DNA from: CAYQTE01 sp964420285
GTDB taxonomy: Bacteria > Planctomycetota > Phycisphaerae > Tepidisphaerales > Tepidisphaeraceae
Direction: 5' to 3'
Length of the DNA stretch: 64,000 nucleotides
Assembly: GCA_964420285.1 (NCBI GenBank)
Contig: CAYQTE010000021.1
Coordinates: 1 to 64,000, forward strand
Positions 41,820-49,617 of this stretch are shown here, one piece after another (the stretch's first letter is position 1; every line of letters starts with the position of its first letter). The notes beneath the pieces were generated by a model. It saw only the letters and a list, made by a program, of their open reading frames with translations. It was not told where the DNA came from and ran no database searches. The position numbers and the translations under genes were made by a program.

Positions 41820-43349
41820 ATGCCCGTCCTTGGAATCGACATCGGCACCAGCGCTACCAAATCCTGCATCTGCGACGAATCCGGCTCCGTGCTGGCCACT
41901 GCCTCGTCGCCGCATCCAATTTCCTCGCCTCGGCCGGGTTATAGCGAGCAAGACCCGCTGCACTGGTGGCGGGCCGCAATCAAAGCCACGCTCGCCGCTC
42001 TTGCCAAGACCCACCTCAAACCCGCCGATATCCGCGCCGTCGGGCTGTCCGGCCAGATGCACGGCAGCGTCTTTCTGGCCGATTCCCTTACTCCCCTTCG
42101 CCCGGCCATTCTCTGGAACGACCAGCGCACCGCCAAGCAATGTGCCCAGATCGAGTCCGCCGCCGGTGGCCGGGCCGCGTTAATCGACCTTGTCGCCAAC
42201 GCCGCCCTGACCGGATTTACCGCACCCAAGATTCTTTGGGTGCGCCAAAACCAGCCTGCCATTTACGATCGCACGCGGCACATCCTTCTGCCCAAGGATT
42301 ACATCCGCCTTCGCCTCACGGGCGATTACGTCACCGACGTTTCCGACGCCAGCGGCACATTGCTCCTGGACGTTGCCCATCGCGTGTGGTCCGAGGCGCT
42401 GCTCCAGAAGCTCGCCATCGATAAGTCGCTTCTGCCGCGACTGGTGGAATCGCCCGAAATCGCCGGAACCATAACACCGCAGGCCGCCAGGGAAATCGGC
42501 CTTGCCGCCGGAACGCCCGTTGTCGGCGGCGGTGGAGATCAGGCGGCCGGCGCGGTCGGCAACGGCGTCGTCGCCCCTGGCATCGTCAGCGCCAGCCTCG
42601 GCACCAGCGGCGTGGTCTTTGCCGCCAGCGACGAGCCGTGCCTCGACCCGACCGGCCGGGTTCACACCATGTGCCATGCCCTCCCCGGCGGCTGGTGCGT
42701 ATTTGGATGCATGCTCAGCGCCGGCGGCAGCTTTCAATGGTTCCGCAACAACCTCGCCGAGGCGGAAATCGCCTGGGCGAAGAAACATCGCGCCGATCCT
42801 TACGAAAAACTCGTTGCCCTGGCGCAGACCGCCCCGCCGGGTTGCGAGGGTCTGTTCTTCCTGCCGTATCTGACCGGGGAGCGTTGCCCGCACCCCGATC
42901 CCAACGCGCGCGGCGCGTGGATCGGCCTGACTTGGCGCACCACGCGAGCCATGCTGATTCGCTCACTTTTGGAAGGCGTCACCTTTGGCATGCGCGATGC
43001 GATGGGCATCATGCGCGACATGGGTATCAATCCCAGGGAAGTCCGCGCCAGTGGTGGCGGCGCCCGCAGTGCATTCTGGCGGCAACTCCAGGCCGATATC
43101 TACAACACGCCCGTTGTCGTCACCAACGCCGCCGAAGGCCCGGCGTACGGCGCGGCTCTGCTGGCGGGAGTGGGCAGCGGGGTTTGGTCGTCGGTTCCAC
43201 AGGCATGCCGTGCCGCGATCCGGCCGGTTGAGAGCATCAGGCCCGATAAGAAATCGGCCCGGCGTTACCAGCAGTCATATGCCACTTATGTACAGCTTTA
43301 CCCAGCCCTGAAATCCCGATTTGCTGATATCGCCGCACTAAATTATTGA
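41820..43349 (+). CDS. xylB: Xylulokinase
   Basis: FGGY-family kinase, 509 residues from the ATG at 41820, with GGAGG about 10 nt upstream; the longer frame above it is antisense to lpxD. Motifs are LGIDIGTSATKSCICDESG (phosphate-1 loop), PGYSEQDPLHWWRA, GLSGQMHGSVFLA and PAILWNDQRTAKQC (XylB signature), GGGGDQAAGAVGNG (catalytic aspartate) and EVRASGGGARSAFWRQLQADIY (adenosine motif). It phosphorylates D-xylulose to feed the pentose phosphate pathway, where the transketolase acts. No xylose isomerase or transporter is adjacent. Confidence 0.94.
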   Translation: MPVLGIDIGTSATKSCICDESGSVLATASSPHPISSPRPGYSEQDPLHWWRAAIKATLAALAKTHLKPADIRAVGLSGQMHGSVFLADSLTPLRPAILWNDQRTAKQCAQIESAAGGRAALIDLVANAALTGFTAPKILWVRQNQPAIYDRTRHILLPKDYIRLRLTGDYVTDVSDASGTLLLDVAHRVWSEALLQKLAIDKSLLPRLVESPEIAGTITPQAAREIGLAAGTPVVGGGGDQAAGAVGNGVVAPGIVSASLGTSGVVFAASDEPCLDPTGRVHTMCHALPGGWCVFGCMLSAGGSFQWFRNNLAEAEIAWAKKHRADPYEKLVALAQTAPPGCEGLFFLPYLTGERCPHPDPNARGAWIGLTWRTTRAMLIRSLLEGVTFGMRDAMGIMRDMGINPREVRASGGGARSAFWRQLQADIYNTPVVVTNAAEGPAYGAALLAGVGSGVWSSVPQACRAAIRPVESIRPDKKSARRYQQSYATYVQLYPALKSRFADIAALNY

Positions 43350-43372
43350 CGACAAATCGTACGGTGGATTGC

Positions 43373-44035
43373 ATGCGAATGAACGCTGTCAATACCGATC
43401 GGGCCGACAGCGACTCCGGGTCGATGGGGCGAATGACCGAGAAGGACTTCGCCGAGTGGTCCCAGAGCCGGGAGCTCGTCCGCGCCGAGTGGATCGACGG
43501 GCAGGTCATGAAGATGGCCTCGACCAGCGACGAGCACGATGCGCTGCAATGGTGGTGCCGCACGCTCATACAGGTGTTTGTTGAAAGCCGCCGCCTGGGC
43601 ACCGTGCATGGACCGAATTTCCAGATGCGCCTGGCCGCACAGCGACAGCGCCGCGCCCCGGATGTCCTGTTCGTCGCCACCGCACGCCAGAAGCAGCTTC
43701 GACCCAATTATCTCGACGGCCCGGCCGATTTGGTCATCGAAATCATCGCCCCCGACAGCCGCAAGCGCGATCGCCGCGACAAATTCGAGGTGTATCAAGC
43801 GGCCGGCGTAAAGGAATACTGGCTGGTCGATCCGCTGGACGAATCGCTGGACGCCTTCACGCTGGCCGGCGACAAATACCGACCCATGTCCAATCTGGAC
43901 GGCACGCTCAATTCAGTCCTTCTGAGCGGCCTGCATATCCGTCCGCGCTGGCTCTGGCCCATCGAGTCACGAGCCATAATCACCGACGCACTGAATGAAC
44001 TGGGCGTCATCGATGCCGCAGCGCCCACCGCGTGA
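43373..44035 (+). CDS. Uma2-family (DUF820) endonuclease-like protein
   Basis: 220 residues from the ATG at 43373; a nearby ATG at 43379 is equally possible. It has the restriction-endonuclease-like fold of the Uma2 family: ELVRAEWIDGQVMKMAST, RAPDVLFVAT (active-site Asp), DLVIEIIAPDSRKRDRRDKFEVYQAAGVKEYWLVDPL (the Glu and Lys of a PD-(D/E)xK site). These proteins are common in multiple copies in cyanobacteria and planctomycetes; their targets are unknown. It starts 23 bp after xylB. Confidence 0.88.
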   Translation: MRMNAVNTDRADSDSGSMGRMTEKDFAEWSQSRELVRAEWIDGQVMKMASTSDEHDALQWWCRTLIQVFVESRRLGTVHGPNFQMRLAAQRQRRAPDVLFVATARQKQLRPNYLDGPADLVIEIIAPDSRKRDRRDKFEVYQAAGVKEYWLVDPLDESLDAFTLAGDKYRPMSNLDGTLNSVLLSGLHIRPRWLWPIESRAIITDALNELGVIDAAAPTA

Positions 44036-44443
44036 GATCGCCGGTTGGGAAGGCGGCATTCGGCACCTTGATCCGCCGGTGCGACGATGATCGCCAGGCC
44101 ACTTGCGCGGGCTGGCAGTAAAGAACCGGAACCTGGCTGCCCTTGATCGCCAATTGCGCGAACCTGCGTCCCTGGTCATCGAAGAACCCGACTCCAGCAA
44201 CGCCAGGCGGCCTCTTCATCAAATCCAAACACATTGCTCACAACACGCGAATCTACGTTTCTCACAGATCACACACAGTATTCGCGCCACGCTTACACAA
44301 CAGGTCGATAGTCTCAGATAGTGAAACACAATCCGTTTGGGCGGCCATGGATGGTCGCTTCAGAACGGCCGGATGGACCCGGTCGGGGGTCACAGGCCTC
44401 TTTGGTCAGCGCTGCCGTACCTGGCGCCGGCGGGAGGACGCTT
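44036..44443. other. Intergenic region, about 400 bp, no confident gene
   Basis: Between the Uma2 gene and the PHP-glycosyltransferase start. A minus-strand frame at 44007-44234 (75 codons, GVGFFDDQGRRFAQLAIKGS) has protein-like composition but overlaps the Uma2 3' end and has no match I recognise. No promoter, terminator or structured RNA is evident. Confidence 0.4.
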
Positions 44444-46369
44444 GTGAACAAACGAGTCGATCTTCACTGTCACAGCATCGCCAGCGCCGACGGCGCTGAG
44501 GCCGTGCTCGATGCCATCCACTGCCCCGAATGTTACAGCAAGCCCGCTGACATCCACCAACAGGCCAAGTCCCGCGGCATGGATTGGGTCGCTATCACCG
44601 ATCACGACACCATTGCCGGCGTCCTCACTCTGGCCGATCGTCCCGATGTGCTCGTCGGCGAGGAAGTGACCTGCTATTTCCCGATCGACCGGTGCAAGAT
44701 TCACCTGCTGGTGTGGGGACTGAACCCCACCGACCACGCGGCCCTGCAGTCGCGGGCCGATGATATTCACCGCGTCGCCGAATACATCGAACACCGCCAG
44801 CTTGCCCACGCCGTGGCCCATCCGCTCTACCGCCAGAACGACCGCCTGGAGCGGCATCATCTCGAACAACTGATTCTCCTTTTCAAGGGCTTTGAATGCC
44901 TCAACGGCGCCCACGCTCCGTCGCATCGGGCCGCCCTTGAGCCGTTGCTCTGCGGCCTGACGCGCAACGATATCGCACGATTCGAAGCCGCTCATCGCAT
45001 CCGCCCCCGCTGGCCCGAGCCGTGGATCAAATCCCGCACCGGCGGCAGTGACGATCACGGCCTGCTCAACATCGGCCGAACCTGGACCGAAGTGCCCAGC
45101 GGCACGAACACGACCGCCGAGTTGCTCGAATGCCTGCGCACCGGCCAATGCCGTCCCGGCGGCGAGGCCGGCTCCAGTCTCAAGCTCGCCCATAATTTCT
45201 ACAGCGTGGCCCTGGGCTATCTTTCCGATGGCGATCACCAGTCCGGCCCGGCGGCGCTGCTCATGCAGCCCCGCCGCAAGGTCGGTCCCGTCGGGCGAAC
45301 TATCCGCGCCGCCAAGCGCAAACTGGCCGCCGCCGCAAGCCGACTGCCGCGCTGGTCCGGAAGCTCGACCTCCCGGCTGCTCGCCCCGCTGGCGGCCAAG
45401 TCATTCGCCGACGGCTGGACGCGGCACAAACAACTGGACCGCGCGCTGGCACGCGGCGAAGCGCCTCTCGGCGAGCACCAGGCCATGTTCGATCTCATCA
45501 GTGGCCTGGATCGCGAAATGACCGCCGGTCTCCTCAAGGCCATGGGGCTGGCGGCAAAGCGCATCGATGTGCCGGGCGTTTTCGATTGTCTGGCTGCCGC
45601 CGCGGCGCAGCAGTGTTTCCTTTGGCCCTACTACTTCGCCCACGTGCATCAGAATCGCGAACGCGACGCACTGGCTCGCCTCACCGGCTGGCAGGCGGGC
45701 GCCGATCGCCGCCCTCGCGTCGCACTCTTCACCGATTCGCTCGATAACACCACCACGCCCGGGATTTGGCTGCATCATTGGCTGGCGTCGGCGCCGGCCT
45801 CGGAAATCGACGTCTGCGTCATGACCTGCCAGGACCACTCCCACCCGATCGACGGCTGTGTCCGCCGCAATTTCACCCCCGTCGCATCGTGCGCCATGCC
45901 GCTTGGTTTTGGCGGACGCCTGACGCTGCCCTCCGTTCTTGAGGTCTTCCACGAATGCGACCGCCAGCAGTTCGACGTGATTCACGTCGCCACCCCCGGA
46001 GTGATGGGATTGTGCGGCCTGGCCGTCGCCAAGATGCTCAGGTCGCCCCTGCTCTGCACCCACGCGATGGATTACGCGGATCTCATCGAGCGACAGACGC
46101 AAGAAATGCGACTCTCGGCCGCGGCACGATGGGTTCTGCGAATGCTCTATTCAACGGCACACACCGTTTTCGCCGCCAAGCCGCAGCGGGCGGTTCTGCA
46201 TCGGCTCGGAGTGCCCGACGACAAGATCGCCGATCTGCCGACTCCCGAATCCGGCGACCTTTTCTGGGCCCAACATCTGCGGGCACTGGCCAACGATCGC
46301 ATCGATAATCTCTCGCCGGAAACAACGGCTGACAACGAATCGCCGCGTCCCGCGGCCGTCGCCTCATGA
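44444..46369 (+). CDS. PHP-domain metal phosphoesterase fused to a glycosyltransferase GT4-like N-terminal domain
   Basis: 641 residues from the GTG at 44444, which has GGGAGGAC 5-12 nt upstream and puts VDLHCHS at the N-terminus, as is normal for PHP proteins; a GTG at 44321 is the alternative. PHP metal ligands are in DLHCHSIAS, AITDHDT, AVAHPLY and GGSDDHG. A basic Ala-rich helical linker follows (about 285-440), then a Rossmann-like GT-B half (RVALFTDSLDNTTTPGIWLHHW, DVIHVATPGVMGLCGLAVAKML). The C-terminal GT4 donor domain with the Ex7E motif is absent. It may hydrolyse a phosphoester in surface-glycan metabolism (inference). Confidence 0.8.
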   Translation: MNKRVDLHCHSIASADGAEAVLDAIHCPECYSKPADIHQQAKSRGMDWVAITDHDTIAGVLTLADRPDVLVGEEVTCYFPIDRCKIHLLVWGLNPTDHAALQSRADDIHRVAEYIEHRQLAHAVAHPLYRQNDRLERHHLEQLILLFKGFECLNGAHAPSHRAALEPLLCGLTRNDIARFEAAHRIRPRWPEPWIKSRTGGSDDHGLLNIGRTWTEVPSGTNTTAELLECLRTGQCRPGGEAGSSLKLAHNFYSVALGYLSDGDHQSGPAALLMQPRRKVGPVGRTIRAAKRKLAAAASRLPRWSGSSTSRLLAPLAAKSFADGWTRHKQLDRALARGEAPLGEHQAMFDLISGLDREMTAGLLKAMGLAAKRIDVPGVFDCLAAAAAQQCFLWPYYFAHVHQNRERDALARLTGWQAGADRRPRVALFTDSLDNTTTPGIWLHHWLASAPASEIDVCVMTCQDHSHPIDGCVRRNFTPVASCAMPLGFGGRLTLPSVLEVFHECDRQQFDVIHVATPGVMGLCGLAVAKMLRSPLLCTHAMDYADLIERQTQEMRLSAAARWVLRMLYSTAHTVFAAKPQRAVLHRLGVPDDKIADLPTPESGDLFWAQHLRALANDRIDNLSPETTADNESPRPAAVAS

Positions 46370-46388
46370 AACGGATGTGATCGCTCGC

Positions 46389-46868
46389 CTACTGCACCGG
46401 CTGCTGGCGGGCGATGCGGCGCAGATCAATGCCGGCGCGATATTCGGCTTTGATGCTGGTCGTGGCGCTGGAGCGCACCCAATCCAGATATCCGAATCGC
46501 CAGAGATAGGCGAAGCCGACCAGCAGCACTCCGAAGAAGAAAAGCATGTCCACCAAAGCCGTGGCACGAAGCTCAAAGGCGCTGATCCCCAGGTCGCCTG
46601 CCAACTTCCAGGCATTACCCCACACCACCGCCCATGGATAAAACAGCGCGACTTCCACGTCGAAGACCAGATAGACCAGTGCCACAATATAAAATCGCAG
46701 ATCGAATTGAATCCAACTGGTTCCGATGGACGGCTCGCCGCATTCGTAGCAGGCGGCCTTTTCGGAATTGGGCAGATGCGGCCGAACCACCGAACCGGCC
46801 ACCAGATTGGCCAGCACGAAACCCGCCCCCAGGCCGATGAAGATAACGATCGACAACAGCACTTGCAT
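46389..46868 (-). CDS. nuoA: NADH-quinone oxidoreductase subunit A
   Basis: 159 residues, three membrane helices: VLLSIVIFIGLGAGFVLANLVAG, FYIVALVYLVFDVEVALFYPW and MLFFFGVLLVGFAYLWRFGYL. The NuoA loop motif KAACYECGEPSIGTSWIQFDLRFY contains the conserved cysteine near the quinone channel, and FDVEVALFYPW is diagnostic. A C-terminal tail of about 30 residues is longer than usual. It is part of the membrane arm of complex I, yet no nuoB or other subunit is adjacent: a convergent gene follows it and a repeat-filled gap precedes it. Confidence 0.93.
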   Translation of the reverse strand: MQVLLSIVIFIGLGAGFVLANLVAGSVVRPHLPNSEKAACYECGEPSIGTSWIQFDLRFYIVALVYLVFDVEVALFYPWAVVWGNAWKLAGDLGISAFELRATALVDMLFFFGVLLVGFAYLWRFGYLDWVRSSATTSIKAEYRAGIDLRRIARQQPVQ

Positions 46869-46927
46869 GCCGCCACCTTACGCCAAGCTGGCCCGCCAGA
46901 CAAGCGCGCCGCGGCCGACGCCGACGT

Positions 46928-47147
46928 GGAGAGTGCCCGAATTTCCGGGAGGCCGCCTTTTCATCCTCCCCTGGTACGCCGGGGGAGGAGTGAGGTGGGG
47001 GTTTTTCGCGCGGCGCTCCATCGCTTGACCGGCATCGAACGTCGCCACGGGCGGCCCCCACCCCGACCCTCCCCCGGAATACCAGGGGAGGGGGAAAGAG
47101 CTTGGCCTGCATCGACTTATGTTTGCCCGGAAAATCGGGCACACTCC
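46928..47147. repeat. Full-length GTAC-centred palindromic element, second complete copy
   Basis: 220 bp. Left terminal repeat GGAGAGTGCCCGAATTTCCGG; right CCCGGAAAATCGGGCACACTCC. Internal hairpins are CCTCCCCTGGTACGCCGGGGGAGG and CCTCCCCCGGAATACCAGGGGAGG. The inner GAGGTGGGGGTTTTTCGCG matches the same position in 39108-39329. It lies about 60 bp upstream of the nuoA start, so it could influence its expression. Confidence 0.85.
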
Positions 47148-47336
47148 CGACGTGTGAATGTAACTCGACAAGGGCGAACCCGGCATCTTGCTTGTCCCGT
47201 CACCCCTGCTCAACCCAGCCAGTTCAATAGCGACGGCCAAAGGAAGCCGACACTCCAGTCAAGCCCAACGCCTCCGTCCGATAAATCGCGCCCCACCGCG
47301 CCATCTCCCCGGATCCCCGGCTCTCCTGCGAATTTC

Positions 47337-47364
47337 TTGCCTCCCTCCATTCCTGGTGTAGATT
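47337..47364 (+). promoter_or_regulatory. Candidate sigma-70 promoter for a small RNA
   Basis: TTGCCT (47337-47342), 16-bp spacer, TAGATT (47359-47364). The predicted start is near 47371, exactly where a run of stable hairpins begins. Confidence 0.4.
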
Positions 47365-47370
47365 GAATTG

Positions 47371-47570
47371 CCGGGACCAAAACACCCCGGCCAATACACT
47401 TCCGCCCTCTCGCCCAAACGGCGGAAAATCGCCTTGCCGCGGTTACTTCACCCGCCGGCTTCCTGCCAGCCACGCACCTCGCGTGCTGGCCCGATCCGGT
47501 CCCCTGGCGCCAGTCACCTCAACGACCGGCCGGAGTCGCGTAGACCGCACGCGCTCCGGCCCTTTTTTTT
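47371..47570 (+). ncRNA. Candidate structured small RNA bounded by promoter and terminator
   Basis: About 200 nt with no convincing coding frame. Predicted stems by eye: CCGGG/CCCGG near 47371-47390; TTCCGCC/GGCGGAA (47400-47406 with 47420-47426); GCCAGC-CACGC with GCGTG-CTGGC (47465-47490, one bulge); and the intrinsic terminator at 47528-47570. A sigma-70-like promoter lies just upstream. The next plus-strand gene begins 870 bp further on, so it is not an obvious leader. It does not match RNase P, tmRNA or SRP RNA landmarks that I know. The function is unknown. Confidence 0.42.
47528..47570 (+). terminator. Strong intrinsic terminator
   Basis: GGCCGGAG, one bulged T, CGCG, a 9-nt loop, CGCG, CTCCGGCC: a 12-bp GC-rich stem followed directly by eight Ts (47563-47570). 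It has the right polarity for plus-strand transcription. No plus-strand protein gene ends within 1.1 kb upstream except the convergent PHP gene at 46369, so it most likely ends a non-coding transcript. Confidence 0.85.
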
Positions 47571-47640
47571 GCGCGCCCCACCCCACCCTTGGTCAACATG
47601 CATGGCTCCGCGCCTCCCTGACCTGAGCCTGACGAAGGTT

Positions 47641-47802
47641 GCGCCTCCGCGCCTCCGCGTGAGATTCTTCCTAAGTGATTTACCGCACTATGGTTACGCC
47701 CAAAACTCGCCGCAGTCCCCTTCTTGCCCACCCTCATTTCCAGCCGGATATCGCGGTTTCACGCCCCATCTGCGACGAAAGAACGCCCCAGATGTCTCGA
47801 AA
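47641..47802 (-). repeat. Dispersed intergenic repeat, copy 2 (inverted relative to 1-172)
   Basis: The reverse complement runs TTTCGAGACATCTGGGGC, AAACCGCGATATCCGGCTGG, GAGGGTGGG, AAATCACTTA, AATCTCACGCGGAGGCGCGG, in the same order as positions 1-172. Similarity is patchy, so the copies are old. Just beyond it (47801-47833) AAAGTCCGAAGACGTGCTG and ATAGTCCGAACTTCG form a short degenerate direct repeat. Confidence 0.75.
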
Positions 47803-48437
47803 AAGTCCGAAGACGTGCTGAAATAGTCCGAACTTCGCCCGGCCGAGTCCGATCTGGGCGCGCCAATTTGGCCCCGCCGGGGTATTCCCTACTTAATCGC
47901 TAAACAATATCGGATTTGCCGGCCTTCGCGGCGAGCCCCGTTTTGCAATAGACGGAAGCTCACGCCGTAAGTCACTGGAGGTAACGCCGCAAGGGCGAAC
48001 GTGGTAAAATCGGCATGGCGTCGGGCGTGGCGCCCAGCGGCCGGGCAGCCGGAGGCGAACCCGGGATAACGCGATCCGTCGGGCGGCCGCGCGTTGCCGG
48101 ATCGAGGATGCGTGATGAAGCATGAATTCGCCAAATTCGGTTGCGCCGGAGGTGAATTGCCTCATCGCAGGGTCGCGGCCCTCAGTTGCCCAAATTGGCG
48201 AAAGATCGGCTCTGGCCGGCGACGGACGAGAAGGCGAAGAGAAATGCATGACTGCAAATGTATCTCAAAGCGACGCGCGTCACCGTTCCATTCCACTCCG
48301 ACCCCGCGGCCGCCCGGTCGGATGGCGCAAACGCACGGGTCCGAGTGGGAAAGGCATCTAACGGTTCGCGGGACCTTTATTTCGTTCACAACACGGCCAT
48401 CGGGCCATGGCAGGTGATAGACTAGCTGGGAGATCGC
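47803..48437. other. Intergenic region, 635 bp, no confident gene
   Basis: It contains several GC-rich potential hairpins (for example GGGCG-TGG-CGCCC near 48020-48040) and short open frames on both strands with no protein-like pattern. It may include non-coding RNA or decayed sequence; nothing specific can be called. Confidence 0.5.
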
Positions 48438-48974
48438 GTGGGAATTCTTGAATATTTCACCCCCGCCCCGCGGCGGTCGCCGAACCTTTGGATTCGCGCG
48501 CTCGTGATCGCGGCAGCAATCGTGTTACTCCTGTTCTGGGCTGGGGCCATACGAATTGGCGGACGGCTAAGCCCACAGGCGCTTGGGACGTACGAGGAAA
48601 TCGATCAGCTTATTTACGCTGTCGGCGTATATGCGAAGTGCCATCAAGGCAAATTCCCCGGCCCGTCGCTGCCGGCGGCTATCGCACAGATCCAGGCGGA
48701 ACAGTGGTTCGCGCAGGAGCTGCAGTCGACGCCTGATCAAAAACGAACCTGGGCGCTTGTCGTGAAAGGGCTTGACGCCTGGGGGCGTCCCCTGAAGTAC
48801 GAGGTCGATCACGCGGGCAAATGGATGAAAGTACGTAGCGTCGGGCGAAACGGAATCGAGGAGCACGGGCGCGGCGACGACATCGAGATTGGATGGGAAT
48901 TCAATCGCTACGGCGAACTCTGGAACAACTTAAGCGATCTAAACGCGCCGTCGCCCGCTCCCGCAGCCCGCTGA
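48438..48974 (+). CDS. Membrane-anchored pseudopilin-GspG-like protein
   Basis: 178 residues with GTG start. One membrane helix lies at about 21-40 (ALVIAAAIVLLLFWAGAI), then a helical part (YEEIDQLIYAVGVYAKCHQGKFPG). The C-terminal pattern DAWGRPLKYEVDHAGKWMKVRSVGRNG...GRGDDIEIGWEF matches the end of GspG-type major pseudopilins (DPWG..Y.Y...S.G.DG...GDDI). The N-terminal GF(T/S)LxE prepilin peptidase site is missing, so it is not a normal prepilin. It is isolated, 640 bp upstream of dnaG. Confidence 0.7.
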   Translation: MGILEYFTPAPRRSPNLWIRALVIAAAIVLLLFWAGAIRIGGRLSPQALGTYEEIDQLIYAVGVYAKCHQGKFPGPSLPAAIAQIQAEQWFAQELQSTPDQKRTWALVVKGLDAWGRPLKYEVDHAGKWMKVRSVGRNGIEEHGRGDDIEIGWEFNRYGELWNNLSDLNAPSPAPAAR

Positions 48975-49269
48975 TTCGATGGTGAGTAACTGAAGCGACA
49001 CGACCATTCGTGGCATCGTTGCAGGACGGACGTCCATAATAGGGTCATGTCCTGCAGGTCTTGGCGGCCGGGCGGGAATTTTTCGCGGGGGTGCAAGGTG
49101 ACAAAAACGCGAAAAGTGTAACATTCTGTAACCCCACCCGCCCGCACGGCGCCAAAAGCGGTCCCGGCGGCGCGGAAAAAACCTGGGCCGGGGTGACGAA
49201 TACGCCCGATTTGTCAGATTCTGTTACCACCTCAACAGGTGACAGGACGGTCCGGCTTATCAATGCTTG
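48975..49269. other. Intergenic region with spaced TCTGTTAC / TCTGTAAC motifs
   Basis: No gene is seen. TGTAACATTCTGTAACC (near 49117) and TTGTCAGATTCTGTTACC (near 49215) are similar 17-18-mers about 95 bp apart, separated by GC-rich sequence, which may be the ends of another small repeat. GGTGAC motifs also occur here (near 49077 and 49240). Confidence 0.35.
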
Positions 49270-49422
49270 ATCCCCTCCCCTGGTCCTCCGGGGGAGGGCA
49301 AATGCGGCGTCGGCGCATGTGGCGTCGCAGCAGCGTTGCGCGAAGAACCCCCCACCTCAATCCTCCCTCGGCGTACCAGGGGAGGAGGAAGATGCGGGTG
49401 CCCGGAAATTCGGGAATGCTCC
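49270..49422. repeat. Truncated GTAC-centred palindromic element (one end lost)
   Basis: Hairpins CCCCTCCCCTGG TCCTCCGGGGGAGG and CCTCCCTCGGCGTACCAGGGGAGG are followed by the terminal repeat GCCCGGAAATTCGGGAATGCTCC. The other terminal repeat is missing. It is inverted relative to 46928-47147. It ends 26 bp upstream of the dnaG promoter -35. Confidence 0.8.
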
Positions 49423-49447
49423 GGCGCGCAGGGCGGCCTCAGATTAT

Positions 49448-49476
49448 TTGACCCAGCGCGGAACGGGTGCTATATT
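49448..49476 (+). promoter_or_regulatory. Sigma-70 promoter of the dnaG-rpoD operon
   Basis: TTGACC (49448-49453), 17-bp spacer, TATATT (49471-49476): the best promoter match in the window. Transcription from about 49483 gives a 135-nt leader before the dnaG GTG at 49618. Confidence 0.75.
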
Positions 49477-49617
49477 CTAAAGGTATCTTAGCCAGAAACC
49501 AACAATAAGTCTGTTGTGGCACGGGATTTGCGCCTTCTTGACTTGTGTGCATTGGGTCGCTCCGGGTTGTTGGTATTTGAGGCGGGATTTGCCAGTCCCT
49601 GAACACTGGGGAGCAGC

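Noticed and set aside
47371..47570. Calling the candidate RNA 6S RNA, RNase P RNA or tmRNA
   Set aside because: No RNase P, SRP or tmRNA consensus blocks are visible, and a long closing stem with a central bubble as in 6S RNA could not be drawn with confidence.
47893..48249. A 118-codon minus-strand frame in the gene-poor island
   Set aside because: Ser/Arg/Pro-rich composition, no ribosome binding site pattern and no family resemblance.
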